Origin: Ahaetulla prasina
Lineage: Eukaryota > Chordata > Lepidosauria > Squamata > Colubridae
Assembly (NCBI RefSeq): GCF_028640845.1
Contig: NC_080540.1
Span: forward strand, 136,490,420-136,554,419
Reading direction: 5' to 3'
Length of the DNA stretch: 64,000 nucleotides
This document shows, in pieces, positions 9,182 to 21,100 of the stretch. Under the pieces are notes generated by a model. It searched no databases. It had not been told where the DNA came from and saw nothing but the letters and a program-made list of their open reading frames with translations. The position numbers and the translations under genes are program-made. Position 1 is the stretch's first letter. Every line of letters begins with the position of its first letter.

Positions 9182-12100
9182 ATGGGGGAGACAGGAGTAG
9201 ATGATCCCAGCCTCGTTGATCAAGAACTTCGGGATATGGATGAAGATCGCTTATGGGAGATGGTGGAGGGCCATCGTTACAGAATTGTGAGGGGCGTCTC
9301 CCCCAGTCGTCTTACCCCCTATTTACGGCAGGCCAAAGTGCTGGGTCAATTGGATGAGGAAGAAATCTTGCACAGCCCCCAGTTCACAAATAGAGCCATG
9401 AGAGTCGGTAAGCACCCTGGATACTGTATTGGAATGTTTATGTTGTGACCTAGGCCCAAGTAGTTGTTACCAGACACAATCAGTCCTAAACAAACATATT
9501 TTATTAGAACAGCTGAGTCCAAATTAAATCCAAAACAAAGTCCTTCAGAAAAAGTCCTTCAGCCTTATCACAAACGTTTGTCTTCTTTGGCAACCTGCCA
9601 AAGGTTTTTCTTGGCAAGAACCTCACGAAGTTCAGAAACAGGAGATAAGAAACAATTGCAGTAATGTTGCTTTCCTACAAAGAACCCAAGAGCCATTGCT
9701 GCTCTTTTAAGCCTTATGGGAGGGGCCAATCATCTCCTGGCCTTACTCCTGAGTCGTCCTTTTTTCTTCAGCTGCTCTTGCCTTCTGGCAGCTCTTTACA
9801 TGCATGCACTAGGAACAGGCTCCTTCTGTTCCTCTCCCTTTCTGCTGTCCACCTCTGGAGGCTCCAGAGTCCATGCATTGCTCCCAGATGGCCCTGGTCC
9901 CATCTCTGCCTTTGATGCAGAGTCCTCGTCCGGGCCTTCACCTGACTCCAGGACTGGCCCATTGTCCACCCCAGCCTCCTCACTGTCCGACTCCGCTGCC
10001 AGCTCCCCAGGCTGCTGGCAGACCACAACAGTTTATGGCAGTGTGGTGTATGGTACTGTAACATGTCCAGAGCAGAGAAAAGCTTTAGCCAATGGAGAAA
10101 CAGTTATAAAGACTTGTGATGCCCAGTGGCATTATAGCTTGGCTCCAGCACTACTCTGTCAAAGGGCACCAAGAAGTTGATGCATAGTAGCCAAAGCTAG
10201 CCAAATTATTTTGGGACATCGGGCAATAAATTCCTTGCCCTTCCTATTCCTCACAATATAAATATCACAAATTAATGTTTTGCAGCTACCCAAAATCTGG
10301 TATCAGAAAGAGCCACCTCATTCTATCTAAAGTAGCACTGATTCGATCTGGGAGGAGGGGTGTGAAGGGAGGGGAGAGAGAAAGAGACAGAGAAATTATT
10401 TCCTCAGACAGGTATAGTAGAACTCTATGGAATCTAGTCCATCTGATAAATTAGATTATACTACGTACAAAATTTATAACATTATAGCTCCATCACAGGT
10501 AAATGGAGAAGTATTCCAATTTAAGTGGCAAGCTTGTTCTTTATTTACAGGTTAAGACATATAGGGTAACAACACTGCACTTAAAAGATAGTGCTTTTAG
10601 TGAAACCAAAGAAGATTTGCAAGTAAGTTTGTTCAAATATTATTAAATTAGTGTTACTCCTGGAGAAAGGGTGAACTATATGGCATATGCCCTTTAGGTT
10701 TCTCTGCCTGGGTAACTTTAGGCTGTGGGACTTTTAGTTCTCATCATTTTACATTATTGATCTTCCTACTCTCTTATAGGCCACATGCTGGATCTCTTGA
10801 AATCCCGTGGGAAAAATGGGGCTCTTGCTTTTCTGGAAAGCTTGAAACTTCACAATCCTGATATTTATGTGCTCATTACTGGTTTGGAGCCTTCCATAGA
10901 CCACAACAATTTTAGCGGTGAGCTTTTCCCATCCTTCCTACCTCACCCATTCTTACCTGCGTTGTTTTTCTAGGCAAAACAGATGAAACTGTAAGCTCCA
11001 CTAATCACTTTGTGGCAATCTGAGAGTTGATTCACCAAGCTGGGTCTGGTTTGATTGTCAATATTTAATTCCCCAGGGGAGATAATTCAGAATGGTATCT
11101 CTTCTTCACTTACCAGTTTTTCCTCGATACACGCACAATATAGTCTCAGCGAGCAGCAAATAATAATAATAATACATAGCCGAGCCTTTGATACCTTAAT
11201 GCTGTCGTTCTGCTGATTGAAGTAGAAGCTTTATGGTGTTCAGGTCTGGGTGTTGAAAAAGGCCTAAGCATTTTGTCCCCAAGGTGCTTTTTCAAAAGGC
11301 AATTGGATTTTTTCTTTTTTCTTGAAGATGTTTTACTTCTCATCCAAGAAGCTTCTTCAGTTCTGACTTTAGAACTGAAGAAGCTTCTTGGATGGGAAGC
11401 GAAACATCTTCAAGGAAAAAACAAAGTCCAGCTGCCTCTTGAAAAAGCACTTTTGGGACAACCATAATGGTTGGATGACTGTGAATCTCCATAAGGTTGT
11501 TCTTCTTTTCTCTAGATCTGATTGAAAGTTCCCAGTTGACAGAATGCTTGGCCAAAGCAGTTAGCAGCCTGCAAGAGGAGCTAAGCCAGGAGAAACGCCA
11601 GAAGGTGTCCCTGCTTCAACACTGCCGCAGACTCAAGGAAAACACTGCCCAGCTGGAAGCTGAGGCTGAAAGCCTGCGGGGCATTGAAACGGAGTGTAAC
11701 CGGATGAAGAGGGAACTCAGTGCTCACTTCCATGAGGCCCTCAAGCTTAAAGATGAACTTTATGGGCTCTCTTTGCGCTACAGCAGTGCCCTTCAAGAGA
11801 AGGACCTGGCTATTACCCGCTCCCGGAGCTTGCAGGAAGAGGTGTGAGAGCAGAAGGGTGCATGAAGCTTTTCAGGGTTTGTGACATCATATTAGCAGGT
11901 CCTGGGTGCCATTGGTAGTGGGATGATTGCAGATTGTCTGATCTGCTGAATTTACCGTGGCATTTTGTTGGTCAAGAGGAGGACAACTGTAGGCAAAATG
12001 CTTGCTAGAGCACCAGAATGGTTCTGCTTGTAACCTGCAGTCATCTATAGCTGTCCACTTTTGTTTGGAAGTGCAATAGAATATGAGAAATGTTAGCTCA

Positions 12101-15100
12101 CATGGAGCATCTATCTCAGTATCCTGTTTCCATGGATACTGCTGCTGCTGCTGCTGAAGATGAAAGATGCAGCCTAACCAACAAATGGAAAACCCAACAG
12201 AGATAATCTAGTTTAATCTGAATGACAGGAATGGATGTCTAGTAGACCATAATAGAATTGATGGGCTTTTAGTTATATACCAATTTGGGACGATATTTCA
12301 GGGTTCCAAATTATGCAGATTTAAGGAGGAAATCCTTTAAACCTGAAAAATAATACAGACTATTTTTTTAAAAAACCAATCTGATGCCCGAAAATCAGGA
12401 GTGGGGAAGGCTGTTCATTACAACTGAATCTTGGGGTATTATTGACCAAGATGAGTCTGGTTTGGTTGTGAGATAGATTCAAGAAAATAGAAGAATAATT
12501 GGTTATTATGATTTCTCTAGCATTTGCCTCCCCCCACACCGTTCTTCCTGTGTTGCGATCAATCGGATCTTTATTGCAATTTAACTGTGTTTGTGGTCTA
12601 TCACTACCCTTGGGCTGTAGACAGCTTCCATTTAGCACTTAATAATGGGATCTGCAACAAACTGAGGATTTGGAAAATAGGAGGAGGAAGAATTATGAGG
12701 TATGTTTGCCTCTTTGAGTTACCTATAAAGTAATGAAACGGGATAAAATCTAATAAATGCATTCTTAAAGCAAGAAGCTCAGGGCTGATGTTGTGGAGGA
12801 AACTGCACAAATAATATAGGTAGTCCTCAATTTGCAGCAGTTCATTTAGTGTTCAAAGTTACGATCACACTGAAAAAAGTGACTTATGACCACTTTTCGC
12901 ACTTATCACCATTGCAGCATCCCCATAGTCATGTGATCAAAATTTGGCTATTGGCAACTGGTTCATGTTTATGATGGTTGCAGTGTTCTAGGGTCATATA
13001 ATCACCTTTTGCAATCTTCTGACAAACAAAATAGAATAGAATAGAGAATAGAATAGAATTTTATTGGCCAAGTGTGATTGGACACACAAGGAATTTGTCT
13101 TGGTGCATATGCTCTCAGTGTACATAAAAGAAAAGATACGTTCATCAAGGTACAACATTTACAACACAATTGATGATCAATATATCAATATAAATCATAA
13201 GGATTGCCAGCAACAAGTTATAGTCATACAGTCATAAGTGGAAAGAGATTGGTGATGGGAACTATGAAACGATTAATAGTAGTGCAGATTCAGTAAATAG
13301 TCTGACAGTGTTGAGGGAATTATTTGTTTAGCAGAGTGATGGCCTTCGGGAAAAAACTGTTCTTGTGTCTAGTTGTTCTGGTGTGCAGTGCTCTATAGCG
13401 TCGTTTTGAGGGTAGGAGTTGAAACAGTTTATGTCCAGGATGCGAGGGATCTGCAAATATTTTCACGGCCCTCTTCTTGATTCGTGCAGTATACAGGTCC
13501 TCAATGGAAGGCAGGTTGGTAGCAATTATTTTTTCTGCAGTTCTAATTATCCTCTGAAGTCTGTGTTTTTCTTGTTGGGTTGCAGAACCGAACCAGACAG
13601 TTATAGAGGTGCAAATGACAGACTCAATAATTCCTCTGTAGAATTGGATCAGCAGCTCCTTGGGCAGTTTGAGCTTACTGAGTTGGCGCAGAAAGAACAT
13701 TCTTTGTTGTCCTTTTTTAATGATGTTTTTGATGTTAGCTGTCCATTTGAGATCTTGCGATATGATAGAACCCAGAAATTTGAAGGTTTCTACTGTTGAT
13801 ACTGTGTTGTCAAGTATTGTGAGAGGTGGAAGTATGGAAGGGTTTTTCCTAAAGTCTACCACCATTTCTACGGTTTTGAGTGTGTTCAGTTCCAGATTGT
13901 TTTGGTTGCACCACAAGGCTAGTCGTTCGACCTCTCGTCTATATGCGGATTCGTCATTGTCTCGAATGAGACCAATCACTGTTGGTCAAATCAATAGGGA
14001 AATCAGATTCAGTTAACAACTGTGTTACTAACTTAACAACTACAGTGATTAACTTAACAACTGTGGAAAGAAAGGCCATAAAATGGAACAAAAGTCCCTT
14101 AACAAATGTCTCGCTTAGCAACAGAAATTTTGGGCTCAATTGCGGTCGTACATTGAGGATTACCTGTTAACTTTTTTTCCAGCTCCGCTAGCCTTGTTCA
14201 CAGCTTCTTTCTTCCTTTCTGTGTATCTGTCCACGGTAGCTCTACCTGATGAAGCAAGAACTGCAGCGAGCCCAAGTGTCATCGTGCCATCAACGGGAAA
14301 GATCCTCAAGAATTTCTGGGGATACGCAGATGCAGACAGATGAGCTCTTAAAACTGACAGAAGAGAACGAACATCTCAAGTCACTGTTGGAGCTGGAAAC
14401 CTTCAGTGTGGTAAAAGAAGTTGTCAGCTATGCTCCTATTCATCCTTTCCTAATAATCCTAGGAATAATAGGGGAGATAAGAGATCCGTAACATAATTAT
14501 TTGTAATTTCACCAGATTACAATTTCAGGCTTCTTTGGGGCAAACTAGGAGAGGTAAGTTGTGAAGAAAACCACATGAGTTTGCAGGAGGTAGCATGTTC
14601 AAAGCTTGCTTGGCCAAGGGAAGCTTCTTGCAAAGGGAAGCCAAAAACTCAATGGGGTGAAATCCAGCAGGTTCTGACAGGTTCTGGAGAACTGGTAGCG
14701 AAAATTTTGAGCAGTTTGGAGAACCGGCAAATGCCACCTCTGGCTGGCCCCAGAGTGGGGTGGGAATGGAGATTTTGCAATATCCTTCCCCCAGGAGTGG
14801 GGAGGGAATGGGGATTTTGCAATATCCTTCCCCTGCCACACCCACCAAGCCACGCCCACAGAACCGATAATAAAAGAATTTGGATTTCACCACTGGGATG
14901 AAGGATTTTTCCCTCAGCCCGTTTAATCAAAATTTAGTATGCCTTTGTGTAAGTCTCCTACAACCCGCACAATGTTCTTTTTCAGGCTGCAGTTAGGTGG
15001 CAGTAGCACAGCTTGAAAGCCTCTTCCATATGGGTACCCCTATCGTCTCTAGGTGTGACATGGGACAGGGGTTGGGATGAAAAAGCTTCTCTAATGAACC

Positions 15101-18100
15101 TGCCTTGCCTGCCCAGGTGCAGAAAGATATTCTAGAGCAAAACCTTGATGATGCTCTGGAGGGCAAACAGGAATTGCTAAATCGACTTCACTCACTGAGA
15201 GAGCAAGCAGCCCTTGCTGAGAATCAGCGAAAACAGGTGAGAATGCTGTGCTATCTGAAGTTACCTGCTTCTATGCAAGAGGGAGGGAGAAAGTCTCTTT
15301 CTGTACCTAGGAGAGGCATCTTCTATACTTTCAGGAATTGCCACTCTCCTGTGTGCCTACCTACACCCCTGGGGATCAGGAAGTAACTTGTCTCTTATGT
15401 ATATGGCAGCAGCCATGTGAAAATTAGAAGCATATTAACTGCAGTAAGACCAGTCCTCCTTCAGTGCTCAAGGACTGTTTAAGAACGACTTACTGTGATC
15501 CGATCTAAAAGGGCTAAAGAAGATTCATTGTTTTGTAATGTTGGCTTTACAAACAGAAATAAATGCATTATAATCCTTATACAGTAGCCAGTAATTTTGA
15601 GCTGCTAATCCCGAAATCTTCAATAGCATTGTTGCTTTGGGCTTGCAAGGTGGTTATAGGCAAATTGTTTATATGTATTTATTCATTAAATTTCTTTGTC
15701 GCCCCTACAAGATGACTCTGGATGGTTTACAAATTATATAAAGTTTTCATCTTGGTTCTCAGACATCAGTTTGTAATAGGAGGTTAAAGATAATTTAGAC
15801 CACATTAGACTACTGCTTTTGTATGACTTGCCAATATTATATGTAATAAGAGAAATGGGCCCTAAATAGGAAAAAAAAGGTGTATGATACCAAGACTATA
15901 TACTTTCATCTTGCTGTATTTATGTTTCGTGCAGTGTTGGGAAGAAAAGGAAAACACTTTAATTGAATGTCAAAAGATGAAGGTGGACTGTGAGATCTAC
16001 AAGGAGCAAATCAGTGCCCTTCAGGCTCAAATATCTGATCTACAGAAAGAAAGAGATCAGGTATTAGAAAATGTGATTAGCATGGAATGAGAGCTTTTCA
16101 ATCAAAGTGACAAAAAAGTTGTCAAAAGATAAGAGACTGTTTTGCTGGCAGAGATCTTAACATGACTGAACCTTGCAGTGACTGCCAATTTAAATACTTT
16201 GAGTCATGGAAAGTTCACTGGTAGAACTCAGAACCTTGGAACCCCTAAAGAGATTTTAATTTAATTTGGTACTTTGCAAACTAGACTTCATGCAACTTTC
16301 CAGTGGTTCACTATGTCCAATGCTACAGTCAATGCAGGTAGTCCTTGACTTAACGATCACAATTGAGCCCAAAAGCTCTGTTGCTAAGTGAGATATTTAT
16401 TAAGTGAATTTTGTCCCATTTTATGACCATTCTTGCCACAGTTGTTAAGTGAATCACTGTAGTAGTTAAGTTACTAACACAGTCGTTAAGTGAATCTGAT
16501 TTTCCCATTGACTTTGCTTGTCAGAAGGTTGCAAAAGGTGATCACAATATCCCAGAACACTGCAACCATAGTCAATATGAACCATTTGCCAAGCATCTGA
16601 ATTTTGATCACATGACTGGGGGGGATGCTGCAATGGTCATAAAGTGTGAAAAATGTTCATAAGTCACTTTTTTTCAGCGCTGTTGTAACTTTAAAATGAT
16701 CACTAAATGAACTGTTGTAAGTCGAGGACCACCTGTGTTTTTAAAATTACTACAGTATTATTGGTTACTATAGCTCTATAGTATGCCCCTTTCTTTGGAT
16801 TGATTCTCACCATTCCGACCTTAATTACTAAAGCCATTTTAATTACTACATGAAATGTGCTTCGTGTTGCCTATATAGCTTATTTCTGTCATTTTTAAAA
16901 AAATCTCAAAACCTTCATACGTAGTGGTATCTATCTAATTCCTGTAGGCCTACAATGCCAGGGACACTGCTCAGCTGGAAATTTCCCAAAGCCTCCTGGA
17001 GAAAGATTCTCTTCGCCGTAAAGTCTTTGAGCTCACAAATGAAATTTGTGAAGTCAGGAAAAAAGCCAGCATGGGAGATTCGGTGCTTACTGTAAGTTAT
17101 GATCGTGGTTGGGCCAGTGGTGAAATCTGAACAGGTTTGCTACCGGTTCTCTGGCCATACATGCGTGGTGTGCGCCAAGTGTGTGCTGCATGCATGCCAA
17201 GGGCACGCTGCGTGTGCAGGTGTAGTGTGCACCAAACACACTCTGCGCGCGTGTGCATGCACAGTATGTGTTAAACACACCCATCACAAAGAAAAAGAAA
17301 GCTTGGGAAGGTAAGTAGAACAGCGGGGTGGGGGAGAAAACAGCTATGCCGCGTAATTTAGATTTACTAGAAAGCAGGATTTCCTGCTTTCTAGCGATTT
17401 TAAATCGTGCAGCACAGCTGATCGTTGGAAATACCGGTTCGGAGGAATGAGTAGCTTTTTTTTTACTACCGGTTCACTCTAACTGGTTGTTTTTATCACT
17501 ACCGATTTGCCCGAACTGGTGCAAACCAGTAGCATTTCACCACTGGGTTGGGCTTAGGAGAAAAAGGGATAAATTAGTGCTTCCCCAAAATGCCTCTAGT
17601 GCTATCCTAATATTTGAAAGCCTGCTTCATAAAATCCAAAATGCAATTGTTACAGAATAAATGGAATTTTATTTTGTGTTCTCAATTTTCCCATCTGATT
17701 CCTTTTTAAGTAGCTATTTCCTCCAAGACAAGGACCACAAACTATAAGTATTAACATTGCCTTTATTGCTAGATAACAGTAACAGAATCTTGCAAATCTG
17801 AAAGTATTTCTCCCCTCTTTTACTTCTCAGGAAACTAGGGAGGGTCCTTTCTGCTTCTGTGGGCAGAAATATATCTTTTGTATGACAGTTGTCTTACCTG
17901 CAGCTCTTCCTCCTATCTCCTAAGGTCATTCCCATCTCCACACTATTCTCTTTCTCTCTTTGTGTGACTCACTGAATTACATTTTTATCAGACGGGATAT
18001 TAATGCACTGTTTGTATCTCCTAGGTGATTCGCAAGGTACACTGACTTGCAACATTTGAGCTAGATTATATATTTTAACTAGGATAGAATAGCATGTGCA

Positions 18101-21100
18101 TGCTTGGGATGAAACTGGGCTTTGTGTGCACTTATGATATATTGCCCAATATGTGTTAGAACTGATACTATCCTTATTATTAGCAGTAGATACTTCATGT
18201 AGCAAGGATACAGCTAAGCATCATTGACTTAATCTACAGCAGTTTATTTTACCAAAAAAAAAAAAATTACGTCAAATTCTCAGTTGATCTAAACAATTGT
18301 GAGAAGTGAAAGCCAGTATCTATGGGTTATCTGTTGGCAATCATATGAAAGATAGTGGTTTGGCATATAAGTCCCATAGGCTCTTCTCTATCTTGTAAAC
18401 CAAGATATTCTTCTGAGGGGACACTTTCTATTTCCTTAGCAGGTACCAAGGAGTGGGCATCTCATCACTGAATCCAAGGACCATTGTCCAAAGAAAAAGC
18501 AGCCCCTAGTACGAATGCATGCCATCTGTCCTCGGGAGGACAGTCAGGACAGCTTGATGAGCATATCAGAGGTGTGCATTTCAATCCTCCATCCATCTCA
18601 CACCTTTGCATCCTCTTTAAGTTCAAGATCATGGGTAAGGCGAGATGGTGAGATATGGAATAGGCCTGCTGGTGAAGTTGACCAAAGGTCTCCTAGGCAA
18701 AACTTTACCAGAAAACTTGGGAATAGCTTTGAACGGGGAAATCTGAGTTCAGTCAAACTGGAAGATACTTATGACCTGACTTTTCTTTTATTTTGTAGTC
18801 TTGGTCAAGTCATGATCAAATGGACAGTTTCCGATCATGCAGCCCAATCCCACCTTGTAAACTTTCTCTACAGAGAAGAGCCATGCAAGATAGCTCGCTT
18901 TCTTGGAGGTAACTATTTCAAGTTTTTGTGGGGATATATCATATTTTGTGCTAGATTGAATTTGCAGGTGTGACTTCTAGGTTTTTTTCAAGATCAAGGG
19001 TTTCACTTGTTTGTCTCTTGTAATGCTGAGAGGTAAAAACTGACTCCTTTAAGGTCTTCATGTTCATGTTCCATTGGATCTGTAAAATAAAAACTAGTCT
19101 CCAATCATGCAGGTGTTTAGTTCCACTAGAGTTAAATGGACCTGTTCTAACAGAAGACCTCCTAGGTCCCTTCCAACTCTGTTATTCTGTTAACTCTTAT
19201 TTATGGCAGGTTAAGAACAAGGTGGGCGACCTGGTACTTGTGCATGATGAATACTCTGTGGCAGGGCTACAATTTCCAGTTTTGTTTATGGAGGAGCCGT
19301 GGTGGTGCAGTGGTTAGAATGCAGCATTGCAAGCTAGCTCTGCCCACAACTTGGAGTTCAATCCTGACTGGCTCAAGGTTGACTCAGCCTCCCATCCTTC
19401 TGAGATCAGTAAAATGAGGTCCCAGATTTTGGGGGGGGCAATATGCTGACTCAGTAAACCATGCAGAGAGTGCTTTAAAGCACTGTGGAGCAGTATATAA
19501 ATCTAAGTGCTGTTTTCCCTCATCTTGGAAGGGTTTAACAGGTTAAAAATATCCTAAAGCTGTTATGTTTCTTAACAGTATATTTCACTGCAATGTCATC
19601 AACAAGGTTTGTGAGAGGTGGAGGCTCCCAAACACTGTTTGGAAGCTGCATGCAACACTTAAAATTTAGGATGCCCATTTCTGTCACAGAAGAAATAAGA
19701 GAATGTTGAAAGTAATCATGCAAATTGAATTGCTATTTCTTACAAACAATCTAAATGGTAACAATTCTTTGTCAGTCTGTTGCATTTCTAAAGCTTTTAT
19801 TTATATAATACAAAATAATACGTAATATAAAATAATATATGTCAAATTATATTTTCAATCAAACAAATAATACAGAGATTTGATTAAGAATTCCCCTGGC
19901 TCATGTCTGAAACAGCTATGATGATCTTTTGAACTTTAAAATAAGTCTTGAGAGGCCAAACCACACCCTTTATCCTTTGAACTAGATCAGTGAGGACCTC
20001 TTGGTCTCGGCATTTCAAAAATTCAGAAAATGCCTAACTAGACTCTGCTGCAGTGTCACTCCCCCCCCCACACACACACACAAAAAGAGAAAAAAATTCT
20101 TGACATATTCATTCATTTTTTAAAAATATACAGTACAATCATGTATGATGTTACATGTTACATAAACAAATGTCCCACAATTACAAAAATGCAATACAAG
20201 TAAAACAAATTCAGACATATATAAAATAATAATAATGAAAAAACAGATTCACCATTTTTCTATAAGTAATTGAGATAGGATATGGCTGGAAGGAGAGACA
20301 CAGGACTTGAATGTCTCTCCTGTCATTCTACCTGATTTAGAGGAATGTCAGTCATTTAGTTATGGTGGACTTCACTTTCAATTAAACATTTTAAAAGACA
20401 ATGTTTGCTAAGAGCTTGGAAAGGGGGAAAGGAGAATAAGTGCCCCGGCCCACACTTCTGAAGTATTCAATGAGGTAGTCCTCAATTTACGGCCATAAAT
20501 GACTCCCAACTTTCTGTTGTTAAGCAAGGCAGTTGTTAGGTGAATTTTGTCCCATTTTATGATCTTTCTTGCCACAGTTGTTAAATGAATCACTGCTATT
20601 TTAAGTTAATAACATGGTTGCTAAGTGAACCTGGTTTTCCTATTGACTTTGCTGGTCAGAGGGTCACAGAAAGTGATCACATGACCCTGGGACACTACAA
20701 CTGTCACAAATTCATGCCAGTTGCCAAGTGTCCGAAGTTTGATCATGTGACCATAGGGATGCTGCAATGGTGTGAAAAACATTCATAAGTCACCTTTTTC
20801 AATGTCATTGTAACTCGAAACAGTCACTAACTGAATGGTTGTAAGTTGAGGACTCCCTGTACAATAGATGGTCAAATAAAGGGTTCTGCCCCAGGCCCAG
20901 GTAGCTCTGAGAATAAAATGCCCATCCAAGGCCACTCCGAGTCACACCAGGCCTTCACTCTGGAAGTAACTGGAGCTGTTCCTATTGGGTATCCTTCCAG
21001 AAAAAAATTAGCAAAGAAAATATTTGATTATACATGTAATAACAGCTGCAATGATTGTTTTTCTGCAAAATTGGAAAGCAGAGAAAATACTTTTAGAAGA

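Noticed and set aside
9716..10180. 154-codon open frame in CARD14 intron 1
   Set aside because: It lies mostly within the solo LTR 9441-10030 and runs past its edge; the same sequence recurs at 47581-48216 without a conserved frame.
19060..19317. Possible extra CARD14 exon after 19206 (acceptor-like GGCAG)
   Set aside because: Inserting it would break the phase between the exons ending 18908 and starting 21549, and it overlaps CR1- and SINE-derived sequence.
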